64,000 nt of DNA, taken from positions 162,475-226,474 of the forward strand of contig JARLHQ010000028.1 in the NCBI GenBank assembly GCA_031292175.1, written 5' to 3'. This document shows positions 9,586-17,733 of the stretch, one piece after another; the first letter of the stretch is position 1, and the number at the start of each line of letters is the position of its first letter. This stretch comes from Humidesulfovibrio sp. GTDB lineage: Bacteria > Desulfobacterota > Desulfovibrionia > Desulfovibrionales > Desulfovibrionaceae. The notes beneath the pieces are model-generated. The model was not told where the DNA came from. It saw only the letters and a list, made by a program, of their open reading frames with translations, and ran no database searches. Made by a program: the position numbers and the translations under genes.

Positions 9586-9723
9586 GCTCCGCTCTCGCTC
9601 CCCCCATAAACGGCAGAGCGCCGGGCCGGCTTCCTCCCCCCGTCCAGGCAATCCTGGTGCGGGGCCGACCCGGCGCGCGCCGGAATGACACGCCCTTTCC
9701 AGGGCGTTTATGTCGTTACTTAT
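9586..9723. other. Convergent tsaB/dnaA spacer with small inverted repeat
   Basis: This 138-base gap separates the convergent tsaB and dnaA genes. ACGCCC-TTTCCA-GGGCGT at about 9690-9707 can form a 6-bp hairpin followed on the plus strand by TTATGTCGTT. It may be a weak terminator; no proper T-tract is present. Confidence 0.35.
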
Positions 9724-11070
9724 TCAGCAGGACAGCCGTCCAATGGTGCTGGTGAGCTGCCGGCCAAGGGGCGTCAGGCGATTGATCTCACGCTCCACGT
9801 TGATGATGCCTTTAAGCACGGTGGAGTGCTTACGGCCCAGGCGCTCACCGATGGCGGCCAAGGAGAGGCAGGTGTGCTTGCGGCAGAGATAGAAGGCGGT
9901 GTTCCGCGCCAGCACGGTCTGCTGGCTGCGGCTCCGGGACAAGAGTTCCGGCTCCTCGATGCCATAGCTCTTGCACACGAAGCTCACGATGCGCTCCACA
10001 TCCGGGCTGGTGGACTGGGCGGCGTAATTTTCCAGCACCTGCCAAGCCAGCTCCGTGGTGATCTGCTGGCCCAGAAGCCGGGCCTTGAGCACCAGATTGT
10101 TCAGGCAGCTCTCCAGCTGGCGGATGTCCGTGGTCAGGCGTTCGGCCAGCAAGCCAGTGACGTCGTCGGACACCTGGACTTGGAGCATCCGGGCCTTGCG
10201 GCGCACGATCTCCTCGCGCGTGGCGAAGTCCGGCGTGTCCATGAGGGCCAAAAATCCGGAGGCGAAGCACGATACGAGCTGGGGATCGACCTCGTTGAGT
10301 TCGCGAGGCAGGAAGGAGCTGGTGAGCACGACCTTGCAGCCACGGGCCTGCAGGGCTTTCAGGGTCATGAGCAGTTCGTCCTGCAGCTTGCCCTTGCCCT
10401 GGAAGAAATGGATGTCCTCAAGGAGCAGCACGTCCACGGAGTCGCGGAACTCCGCTTTAAAGCGCGCGGCCTCGCGGGCCTTGATGGCCAGCACCAGACG
10501 CGTGGAAAATTCCTCCGCCGAGAGGCAGGCGATGTTCGTGCGCGCGCGGTTGCTGCGCTGTGCCAGCTGGCGGCCGATGGCGTGCAGAAGATGGGTCTTG
10601 CCCAGGCCGGGCCCGGCCGAAAGGAACAGGTGGTCCGCAGAAAGGGCGTCGTTGCAAAGCCCTTTGGAGGCGGCGCAGGCCAGCTCATTGCAAGGGCCGA
10701 CGACGAAATCCTCAAAGCTGAAACGCCAGCGGTGCTCGGGCATGGGGCGCGGCTGATAGTCCAGAGGCAGGGCCAGAACCGGGGCAGGCTTTATTTGCTG
10801 CTGCTTCGCTTCCATTGCGGGCACGGCGGCGGGGCGGCGCACCACAACGGAAAGCTCCATACGCTTGTCCATGAATTCCTGCGCACACTCGCGCACGGTA
10901 TCCAAAAGACGCTCACGGACCCAGGAGGCGACAAATTCATTGGGAGCCTGGAGCTCAAGGTGGTTTCCCTCGCACCGAGCGGCAAGCGGCTTGATCCAGA
11001 GGGTGAATAACCCCTGTTCTAGTCGATTTTCGAGCATAGGAAGCAGTTTCAGCCAGAGATCCGTATTCAT
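9724..11070 (-). CDS. dnaA: DnaA-type replication initiator
   Basis: The 448-residue protein has all DnaA parts: domain I (LWLKLLPMLENRLEQGLFTLWIKPL, first 25-30 residues), a short linker, and an AAA+ core. The core has Walker A GPGLGKTHLLHAIG (about 152-165) and Walker B VLLLEDIHFFQGK (about 208-220). Domain IV is the helix-turn-helix LSLAAIGERLGRKHSTVL. Canonical domain IV usually reads GGRDHTTVLHA, so the DNA-reading helix is altered (GRKHSTVLKG). The start at 11070 is chosen because domain I begins there. No dnaN, recF or gyrB is nearby, so this may be a second DnaA rather than the main initiator. An AT-rich gap lies upstream. Confidence 0.85.
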   Translation of the reverse strand: MNTDLWLKLLPMLENRLEQGLFTLWIKPLAARCEGNHLELQAPNEFVASWVRERLLDTVRECAQEFMDKRMELSVVVRRPAAVPAMEAKQQQIKPAPVLALPLDYQPRPMPEHRWRFSFEDFVVGPCNELACAASKGLCNDALSADHLFLSAGPGLGKTHLLHAIGRQLAQRSNRARTNIACLSAEEFSTRLVLAIKAREAARFKAEFRDSVDVLLLEDIHFFQGKGKLQDELLMTLKALQARGCKVVLTSSFLPRELNEVDPQLVSCFASGFLALMDTPDFATREEIVRRKARMLQVQVSDDVTGLLAERLTTDIRQLESCLNNLVLKARLLGQQITTELAWQVLENYAAQSTSPDVERIVSFVCKSYGIEEPELLSRSRSQQTVLARNTAFYLCRKHTCLSLAAIGERLGRKHSTVLKGIINVEREINRLTPLGRQLTSTIGRLSC

Positions 11071-11663
11071 GGAAGCCTGTCTATCTGCCGGGATGGTTTC
11101 GGACAATCCCGCCAGCTGACAGAAGCGCAGAAGGGAAGCGGGGCGTTCTCTACAATGTAACTATTTGAAATATAAACATTCATAAAATTATCGAGGGCTC
11201 TAGCCCTAAAAAATAGGAATGGGAAAAGCCTGTAAACCGGGGCTTCCCGGCGTGCCCAGACAAGAAGCCAACTTCTTGTGAATTACATTTTCCACAGTAT
11301 GAAGTCTTAATTTCGTCGTATTTCGGAAATTCACACACTTTTTCTCTCTTTTATGTTTTCACGGTAGGAGCTATTCCTGTGAAACAAACCGCCAATTGAG
11401 AGCACCCTCTCGATGACCGCACAGGGCTTGACCAGACGGATACGGCAGGCATCCGCCTCCAAAACAGTCTTCCCACACCCTAGACGTACGCATCAAAAAT
11501 AACACTGCAATTCAAGCGTGTTATCAAATATCAAAATGAACAGCACAAAAGCTGCTATCCATTTTTTGGATTGTTTAATCAGATAGTTAAAAGAATCGAA
11601 AAAGACAGGAAATACGCGGAAGAGGCGGGGTGAACCGCTTGGAAGGTGGCGAGCGCGTTCAGC
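11071..11663. other. AT-rich 593-base non-coding region upstream of dnaA (possible origin or dnaA control region)
   Basis: No credible gene is seen. The region is clearly richer in A+T than its surroundings, notably 11155-11190 and 11500-11620. It holds a near-DnaA box TTTTCCACA at 11288-11296 and TGTGAATTA at 11277-11285, each with one difference from the consensus. A perfect 8-bp hairpin ACAAGAAG-CCAA-CTTCTTGT sits at 11260-11279, and a small AGGGCT-CT-AGCCCT inverted repeat near 11195-11208. Two imperfect boxes are too few to prove an origin. Confidence 0.4.
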
Positions 11664-12110
11664 CTACTCCACGATAAGTGTAAACCGTGCTGGAGACTTG
11701 GCGCAGCATTTGGGAACAACGACCGTGAGCAGCCCCTCGGCCAGGTCAGCGGTGATGGCCTCTCCATCCACGCCAGGCGGCAAGGCGAAGCGCCGGGCGA
11801 AGGTCCCGTGGGCGCGCTCCATTATAATATAGGATGGGTCTTCGGCTTCGCAACGGTCAAAGGGGCGTTCGCCACGCACCACAAGATCGCCGTCCACGAG
11901 TTCCACGACCACTTGTTCTGGACGTATGCCCGGCAGTTCCACCTGGACGATGATGGCCTGAGGGGTCTCTTGCACATCAGCCAGCGGCGCCCACACATAG
12001 CCGCTCACCGCCAATTTGTGTTTTGCGTTGCGCGCCTCAATGAACAGGCGCTCCATCTGCTGCTGGAATTCGTCCAAGTTGTGCCACGGCTCCCATTTGC
12101 CCCTGCCCAT
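11664..12110 (-). CDS. Hsp20/alpha-crystallin small heat-shock protein
   Basis: This 148-residue ATP-independent holdase chaperone has an alpha-crystallin domain over about residues 45-148, beginning WAPLADVQETPQAIIVQVEL and including ELPGI, GDLVVRGER and LPPGVDGEAITADLAEGLLTVVVPK. The C-terminal I-x-I/V motif is replaced by FTLIVE, and the tail ends straight after the domain. The N-terminal arm is short and rich in aromatic and acidic residues. The ATG at 12110 has AACCTGGAGGTGAACC before it. It is divergent from cydA across 177 bases. Confidence 0.93.
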   Translation of the reverse strand: MGRGKWEPWHNLDEFQQQMERLFIEARNAKHKLAVSGYVWAPLADVQETPQAIIVQVELPGIRPEQVVVELVDGDLVVRGERPFDRCEAEDPSYIIMERAHGTFARRFALPPGVDGEAITADLAEGLLTVVVPKCCAKSPARFTLIVE

Positions 12111-12197
12111 GGTTCACCTCCAGGTTGCCTTTCAAATACGCAAAACTCCCGGCGCGCGCAATCACCGCTCCTTTCAAATTTGTTGCAAAGAAAACAA

Positions 12198-12229
12198 GGA
12201 ATGGTACAGAGAAGGTGTTGCAAATCAAG
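12198..12229 (-). promoter_or_regulatory. Possible sigma-32-like promoter for hsp20
   Basis: On the minus strand a GCTTGATT (-35-like, resembling CTTGAAA) is followed after about 18 bases by CCATTCC (like the -10 CCCCAT). It sits about 90 bases before the hsp20 start. Spacing and sequence are both imperfect, so this is a weak suggestion. Confidence 0.25.
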
Positions 12230-12287
12230 CATGAACGGGATATTAGGAATCATTCTTGATTGAGAACTGATAAATCTTGGGGGTTCT

Positions 12288-13592
12288 ATGGACGTACTCA
12301 TGCTCTCGCGGCTGCAATTTGCGGCTGCAACCATGTTCCACTTCCTGTTCGTGCCGCTGACGTTAGGCCTTTCCGTGCTGATAGCCTGCATGGAAACCGC
12401 CTATGCGCGCACGGGGAACGTGGTTTACAAACGCATGGCGAAATTTTGGGGCAAGCTTTTTCTCATAAACTTCACGCTCGGGGTCGTTACCGGCATCACC
12501 CTGGAATTCCAATTCGGCACGAACTGGTCGCGCTACTCAGCTTATGTCGGTGACATCTTCGGTTCACTGCTGGCCATTGAGGCCACTGCCGCCTTCTTCC
12601 TCGAATCCACGTTCATCGGTGTGTGGCACTTCGGCTGGGAGAAACTTTCGCCCAAAGCCCATGCCGTCACCGCCTGGCTCGTGGCCTTTGCGAGCAATCT
12701 TTCGGCGGTATGGATCCTCATCGCCAACGGCTTCATGCAGAACCCGCTGGGCTTTGAACTGCGCAACGGCCGCGCGGAACTGACCGACTTCATCGCCGTC
12801 ATCACCAATCCGTGGGCCTGGAACGAGTTCGTGCATGTGGTGGCGGGCGCATTCTGCGTGGCCACGTTCTTCATCGCCGGCATCAGCGCGTGGCACCTCC
12901 TGCGCAAGCAGAACGAGGAGCTCTTCGCCAAGTCCATGCGTCTGGCCCTGACCGTCGGCTTTCTCGCCACGGTCGTCGTGGCGGTGCAGGGGCACCTGCA
13001 TGGGAATCTGGTGGCCAAGCTGCAGCCCGCCAAGCTGGCGGCCATGGAGTCCCACTGGGAGACCATGCCGAACGCGCCCATGTACCTGCTGCAGATCCCG
13101 GACGAGAAGCAGGAAGGCAATCTCGTGCAGGCCATGCCCGTGCCTTCGCTCCTGAGCATTCTGGCTTTCAATGATCCCGACGCCGTGGTGAAAGGGCTGA
13201 AGGACTTCCCCGCTGCCGACCGTCCTCCAGTGGGCATCACCTTTCTGGCTTTCCGCATCATGGTCGGCATAGGCACCCTGATGCCGCTCTTGATGCTCTT
13301 CGGCCTCTGGAAGCGCGGGAATCTGGCGAGCTGTCCCACCTATCTCAAGGCCATGGTCTGGGCCATGCCCCTGCCGTACCTGGGCATGGAGGCCGGATGG
13401 GTAGTCGCTGAGGTGGGCCGCCAGCCGTGGATCGTATTCGGCCTCATGCGCACCTCTGACGCCGTGTCGCCCATTACCGCCGCACAGGCGGGCAGCTCGC
13501 TCGTGGCCCTGGTCCTTCTGTACACCCTCTTAGGCGCCGCTGGCGCCTACTTGATGGTCACCGCCGCCCGCAAGGGCCCCCAGGACGCCTAG
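12288..13592 (+). CDS. cydA: Cytochrome bd oxidase subunit I
   Basis: CydA binds hemes b558, b595 and d and carries out quinol oxidation coupled to O2 reduction in the inner membrane. The 434-residue protein has about nine membrane segments. His18 (ATMFHFLF) is the expected heme ligand, QFGTNWSRYS and LAIEATAAFFLEST are conserved, and GWVVAEVGRQPW near residue 370 is diagnostic. It is shorter than E. coli CydA because the periplasmic Q-loop is of the short type. The ATG at 12288 follows CTTGGGGG. In sulfate reducers this high-affinity oxidase serves oxygen defence (known for the family). It forms an operon with cydB. Confidence 0.96.
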   Translation: MDVLMLSRLQFAAATMFHFLFVPLTLGLSVLIACMETAYARTGNVVYKRMAKFWGKLFLINFTLGVVTGITLEFQFGTNWSRYSAYVGDIFGSLLAIEATAAFFLESTFIGVWHFGWEKLSPKAHAVTAWLVAFASNLSAVWILIANGFMQNPLGFELRNGRAELTDFIAVITNPWAWNEFVHVVAGAFCVATFFIAGISAWHLLRKQNEELFAKSMRLALTVGFLATVVVAVQGHLHGNLVAKLQPAKLAAMESHWETMPNAPMYLLQIPDEKQEGNLVQAMPVPSLLSILAFNDPDAVVKGLKDFPAADRPPVGITFLAFRIMVGIGTLMPLLMLFGLWKRGNLASCPTYLKAMVWAMPLPYLGMEAGWVVAEVGRQPWIVFGLMRTSDAVSPITAAQAGSSLVALVLLYTLLGAAGAYLMVTAARKGPQDA

Positions 13593-13625
13593 GTCTACAA
13601 CCCGAACAACACCAAGGAGTGGGAA

Positions 13626-14642
13626 ATGCTTGAGACCATCTGGTTTTTGCTTTGGGGAGTGCTCTGGGCCGGTTACTTCGTCCTGGACGGTTTTGACCTG
13701 GGCATGGGCACGCTGATGCCGTTTCTGGCCAAAGATGAATTCGACAAACGCACCATCTACAACGCTGGCGGCCCCTTCTGGGACGGCAACGAAGTCTGGC
13801 TCATCGCCGCTGGCGGCGTGACCTTCGCGGCTTTCCCGCTGGCCTACGCCACCATGTTCAGCGGGCTCTACTCCGCGCTGATGCTCCTGCTCTTCGCGCT
13901 GATCATCCGCGGCGTGTCCTACGAGTTCCGAAGCAAGGTGGAGAGCGTGGCCTGGCGCAGCCTGTGGGACGCCTGCCACACCGTGGGCAGCTTCCTGCCC
14001 GCCCTGCTTCTGGGCGTGGCCTTCGCCAACCTCTTCCACGGCCTGCCGCTGGATGAGCAGCACGTGAACCAGTCCGGGCTCATCTATCTGCTGAATCCCT
14101 ACGGCCTTTTGGGCGGCGTGTTTTTCGTGGCCATGTTCGCCCTGCACGGAGCCTTGTGGCTGGCCATCCGCGCCACGGGCGACATCCAGGCCCGCGCCAT
14201 CTCCGCCGCAGTGAAACTCTGGCCCGCGGTGCTGGTGCTGGTGCTGGCCTTCCTGGCTTATTCCTTCGTGCACACGCAGCTCTTCGGCAACTACCTGCAG
14301 AACCCGCACCTGTTCCTGATCCTCGTCGCTGCAGTGGCCGGACTGCTGGCGTCGCGCCTGTATCTGTCCGCCGGAAAGTTCTGGAAGGCCTGGGCCGGTT
14401 CGGCCGTGTTCATCGCCTGCGTGGCCCTGTTTGGCGTGGTGGGCCTGTTCCCGGCCATCCTCATCTCCACCCTGAACCCGGCCTGGAGCCTGACCATCCA
14501 GAACGCCTCGTCCTCGCCGCTCACCCTCAAGATCATGCTCGGCGTCGCGCTGGTCTTCGTGCCCATCGTCATCGCCTACCAGTTCTGGGTGTACAAGAAC
14601 TTCAGCGGCCCCATCGAGAGTGAGAAGGAACTGGAATACTAG
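13626..14642 (+). CDS. cydB: Cytochrome bd oxidase subunit II
   Basis: The 338-residue polytopic partner of CydA begins with the typical WFLLWGVLWAGYFVLDGFDL, then GMGTLMPF, and keeps NEVWLIAAGGVTFAAFP (about 59-75). Eight membrane segments are expected. It starts 33 bases after cydA with AAGGAGTGGGAA as ribosome binding site and is followed by a classical terminator. No cydX-like small ORF or cydCD genes are seen nearby. Confidence 0.96.
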   Translation: MLETIWFLLWGVLWAGYFVLDGFDLGMGTLMPFLAKDEFDKRTIYNAGGPFWDGNEVWLIAAGGVTFAAFPLAYATMFSGLYSALMLLLFALIIRGVSYEFRSKVESVAWRSLWDACHTVGSFLPALLLGVAFANLFHGLPLDEQHVNQSGLIYLLNPYGLLGGVFFVAMFALHGALWLAIRATGDIQARAISAAVKLWPAVLVLVLAFLAYSFVHTQLFGNYLQNPHLFLILVAAVAGLLASRLYLSAGKFWKAWAGSAVFIACVALFGVVGLFPAILISTLNPAWSLTIQNASSSPLTLKIMLGVALVFVPIVIAYQFWVYKNFSGPIESEKELEY

Positions 14643-14668
14643 CCCAGGCTTCCCGCCTGCGGCAAAAC

Positions 14669-14701
14669 AAAGGCCGCTCCCTGGCACGGGAGCGGCCTTT
14701 T
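14669..14701. terminator. Rho-independent terminator after cydB
   Basis: A 13-bp stem AAAGGCCGCTCCC/GGGAGCGGCCTTT with a 6-base loop ends in TTTT on the plus strand and in AAA/TTT on the other, so it could also serve the opposite (minus) transcription. It lies 27 bases after the cydB stop. Confidence 0.85.
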
Positions 14702-14808
14702 CATTTGTGCTCGCGGAAAGGGCTCACTGCTAAAAATGCGTTGGACGACTGCGGCGCTGGCCCGCCTGGAGCTGGCGGGGAGCGCAACCACCACGCCAAA
14801 AGCGGGGG

Positions 14809-16251
14809 CTAAGCGCCCTTGCGCACCACGCGGTGTTCCTGGGGAGGCGGGCTGACGAAGAGCTGGCGCCGGAAGCACGACAGACAGCCGGCGACGGCGG
14901 CCAGGCAGGCGCCAGTGGTCAGTGCGGCACGGAACCCAACCATGAAGGCGGCGTCGGGCTGCGCGCCAGCGGCCTTGGCGTAGCCCTGAAAACTCTCGAA
15001 CACGCTGATGGCCACGGCGATGCCAGAAACCATGCCCACGTTGCGCACCAGGGCCAGCACTCCGCTCACCAAGCCCACCTTGTCCTGCGGGGCGCTGGAA
15101 AGCACGCTGTTGTTGTTGGGCGACATGAAAATGCCGACGCCAAGGCCGACGATGATCTGCCCGACATAGGCCCGCCACAGGGGTGAGTCAGAGGCCAAAA
15201 ATGACAGCCAGAGCAGCCCGCAGCTTGTAACCGCGAGCCCGATGGTGGTCAGGGTGGCGAAGTTCACGCGCTCTGAAAGGTATCCGCTCACCGGAGCGGA
15301 CACGCCCATGGCCAGAGGCAGCGAGGACAGCACGAGCCCGGTGGCGAAGGGCTCCAGGTGCTGCTGCCCATGCAGGTAGAAAGGCAGCAGAATGGCATTG
15401 GTGAACATACTCAGGAAGGTAAGAAACGCCACGATGTTGCCGGAAAGAAACGCCCAGATGCGGAACAGGGAGAAGTCCAGCATGGGATGCTCGCAGCGGC
15501 GCTCCCAGAGATAGAAGCTGCCAAGCCCAACCACCGCCACGCCCAAGCCGCACAGCACCGAGGTGGAGCCCCAGCCCAGGTCGTGCCCCTGACTCATGAC
15601 GAAAAGCAGCCCGATCATGCCCACGGCGAATAAAACCGCACCCGCAATGTCGAGGCGCTCATCGCGCCGACGCTCCAGCCGGGGCAGAAAACGCAGGGCG
15701 AGCGTCAGCCCCATGAGGCCGATGGGCAGATTCACGTAAAACACGCTACGCCAGCCCAAGCCCTGGATAAGAACGCCGCCGAGGCCAGGACCGGTGAGGG
15801 AGCCCAGGGCGACGGTGAGGCCCAGTAAGCCAAGGGCGCGCCCACGCGTGGGTCCGGGAAAGGCGGACATGATGATGGCCGGGCCGTTGGCCATGAGCAT
15901 GGCCGCGCCCACGCCCTGCCCCACCCGCGCGGCTATGAGCGCCCCCATGGTCGGGGCGGCGCCGCAAAGCATGGAAGACAGGGTGAACACGGTGAAGCCA
16001 AGCGAGGTTATGCGGCGACGGCCATACATGTCGCCCATGCGTCCGAACAGGAGCAGCAGGCAGGAGATGACCAGGAAATACCCGGCCACGATCCACTGCA
16101 CCATCGGTAAATTCGCCTGAAAGTTCTGGCCGATGGTGGGCAAGGCCGTATTCACGATGCCCGCGTCCAGAGTGGCCATGAAGGTACCGGAAATGGCTAC
16201 GCTCAAGGCGCGCCAATCACCGGAGGAAGTTTTTTCTTCGTGCTGTGACAT
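14809..16251 (-). CDS. DHA2-family (EmrB/QacA-like) MFS drug exporter
   Basis: This 480-residue major facilitator has about 14 membrane segments. Motif LDAGIVNTALPTIG in helix 1 (the D1 motif of drug:H+ antiporters) and motif A, GRMGDMYGRRRI (about 75-86), are clear. Helix 5 contains a motif C-like GLGGVLIQGLGWRSVF. The start at 16251 is chosen for its AGGAGGAT ribosome binding site 4 bases upstream. It is transcribed away from a TetR gene 100 bases distant, the normal arrangement of a ligand-controlled efflux pump. No periplasmic adaptor (emrA) or TolC gene is adjacent, so it may work alone. The substrate is unknown. Confidence 0.9.
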   Translation of the reverse strand: MSQHEEKTSSGDWRALSVAISGTFMATLDAGIVNTALPTIGQNFQANLPMVQWIVAGYFLVISCLLLLFGRMGDMYGRRRITSLGFTVFTLSSMLCGAAPTMGALIAARVGQGVGAAMLMANGPAIIMSAFPGPTRGRALGLLGLTVALGSLTGPGLGGVLIQGLGWRSVFYVNLPIGLMGLTLALRFLPRLERRRDERLDIAGAVLFAVGMIGLLFVMSQGHDLGWGSTSVLCGLGVAVVGLGSFYLWERRCEHPMLDFSLFRIWAFLSGNIVAFLTFLSMFTNAILLPFYLHGQQHLEPFATGLVLSSLPLAMGVSAPVSGYLSERVNFATLTTIGLAVTSCGLLWLSFLASDSPLWRAYVGQIIVGLGVGIFMSPNNNSVLSSAPQDKVGLVSGVLALVRNVGMVSGIAVAISVFESFQGYAKAAGAQPDAAFMVGFRAALTTGACLAAVAGCLSCFRRQLFVSPPPQEHRVVRKGA

Positions 16252-16351
16252 AATCCTCCTCGCCTGATTGCGAACCAATTTTCTTATTCCGTTTGACTCC
16301 GTCAATCAAGCGTTTTAATCTCACGTTTCACGCCAGTGCCGGGAGGAATGC

Positions 16352-17005
16352 ATGGATCACGTCGAGGTCGGGGATACGAAAGAGCGGCTCATGGAAGCAG
16401 CCGGGCGGATTTTTTCCGAAAAGGGCTTCAAGGCCGCCACGGTGCGCGAAATCTGCCGGTTGGCCAACGCCAACGTGGCCGCGGTCCACTATCATTTCGG
16501 CGACAAGGAAGGCCTGTACAAGTCTCTGCTCACGGAAGCCTTCGAAATCGGGCTCAAACGCTACCCGCCCAGCCTGGGCCTTGGACCAGAAGCCCCGGCG
16601 GAGGAGCGGCTCCACGCCTTCGTGCATTCCTTTCTTTCGCGGCTCATGGGAGGCGGTCGTTTTGCCTGGTGCGGCAAGCTTATGGCCAGAGAGTCGGAGG
16701 AGCCCACGCCCGCGCTGGACCACATGGTGGAGCGCTACATTTTGCCCCTGTCCGTGCTGCTGCGCCAGATTGTGGCGGAAATCCTGAACGACGGCACCCG
16801 GCCCGAGGACGCCCGCGCGTTCAACTGCGCCATGAGCGTGGTGGGACAATGCCAGCACATCTTCCGCAACCGGGCCGTCATCGACAAGCTTTCCCCCTCC
16901 CTGAAGACCGATGAGGCGGGCATCGCAGCGTTGGCCCGGCACATTACGGACTTCTCCTTAAGCGCACTCAAGCATCTACCCAGGCACGACAGCGCCCAGG
17001 CCTGA
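16352..17005 (+). CDS. TetR-family regulator (CerR/YbiH-like, DUF1956 type)
   Basis: This 217-residue repressor has an N-terminal helix-turn-helix (ERLMEAAGRIFSEKGFKAA, then VREICRLANANVAAVHYHFG, about residues 10-50). The long C-terminal ligand domain has the FAWCGKLMARE segment typical of DUF1956 TetR proteins. The ATG at 16352 follows GGGAGGAATGC. It is divergent from the DHA2 exporter and probably represses the exporter and itself from sites within 16252-16351. The imperfect TTTGACTCCGTCAA at about 16291-16304 is a possible half of the operator (inference). Confidence 0.88.
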   Translation: MDHVEVGDTKERLMEAAGRIFSEKGFKAATVREICRLANANVAAVHYHFGDKEGLYKSLLTEAFEIGLKRYPPSLGLGPEAPAEERLHAFVHSFLSRLMGGGRFAWCGKLMARESEEPTPALDHMVERYILPLSVLLRQIVAEILNDGTRPEDARAFNCAMSVVGQCQHIFRNRAVIDKLSPSLKTDEAGIAALARHITDFSLSALKHLPRHDSAQA

Positions 17006-17052
17006 TCCTTTGCCGCGCCCGGCTTTGCTTCTCGGGAACGTCAGCGCGTCAG

Positions 17053-17340
17053 CTAGCGGTCGACAAAAGACGAGATGAGCTTCATGAGCTTCTCATACTG
17101 GGCACCCGGATCTGCGGACTGGAGCGCTCTTTCGTTGCAACGCAGCAGGTAACGGCGCAGAATTTGGGTGGTGGCAGCGCGCAGGGCCGAGCGCACCGCG
17201 CGCACCTGCACCAGGACATCCTCGCACTCCTTGCCCTCTTCTATCATGCGCTGGATGCCCCGCACCTGGCCCTCGATGCGCTTCATGCGGGCCATGACGT
17301 CTTTCTTTAGGGCTTCTTGATCCTTGATCTCCTTGGTCAT
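17053..17340 (-). CDS. CsoR-superfamily repressor, possibly of the persulfide-sensing CstR type
   Basis: This 95-residue all-helical protein of the CsoR/RcnR/FrmR/CstR superfamily has the conserved MKRIEGQVRGIQRMIEEGKECEDV. Cys39 and Cys68 are 29 residues apart, as in CsoR and CstR. The residue that is a copper-ligand His in CsoR (25 after the first Cys) is Tyr64 here. A Cys-Cys pair without the His is the pattern of CstR, which senses persulfide, and would suit a sulfate reducer; that function is inference. The start at 17340 has GGAGGTGCC before it. The gene is convergent with the TetR gene and divergent from the FmdE fusion. Confidence 0.85.
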   Translation of the reverse strand: MTKEIKDQEALKKDVMARMKRIEGQVRGIQRMIEEGKECEDVLVQVRAVRSALRAATTQILRRYLLRCNERALQSADPGAQYEKLMKLISSFVDR

Positions 17341-17733
17341 GGCACCTCCAGAAATGCATTTGACGCAACGCCAACAGCAGGCCCCTGCACGCAAGGGGGC
17401 TCCCTGTGGGTGGACTGCGTTGGGATGGTTCGCGTAATTGGCATTGATGGGCAGGCTTGGCAAGGGGCCTCAGCGAATAACATCATGCCGGACGCGGTTT
17501 AAGTCAGCTCGCTTCCAACTGTGCCAGCACACAGACCGTGAAGCGCATCCTCCGGCACAGTGTGCACGAAGGCTCCCTGCGTTGACGAGGCTCGCCGTCC
17601 CCGCGTCTGCCTCCCCTCCCAGCGCAAAACAGACTGTCACGATTTATTTAAAAAAAGTTGACCTCGATTGCTCGGCTGGGTAAGAGAGGTCACTTATGTT
17701 TTTTTCAGCATAACTAACCAACCAGGAACGTCC
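17341..17733. other. 393-base divergent control region between csoR-like and FmdE-fusion genes
   Basis: No gene is seen. An inverted repeat GCCCCT-GCACGCA-AGGGGGC at 17381-17400 sits 41-60 bases before the csoR-like start and resembles the G/C-tract operators of that superfamily. GCACA-G-TGTGC is at 17555-17565. TTGACC (17658-17663) followed after 17 bases by TAAGAG (17681-17686) could be a weak promoter for the plus-strand gene. Confidence 0.4.

Noticed and set aside
17464..17733. Molybdenum-cofactor riboswitch before the FmdE fusion
   Set aside because: The expected conserved core could not be matched by eye; only short inverted repeats are present.
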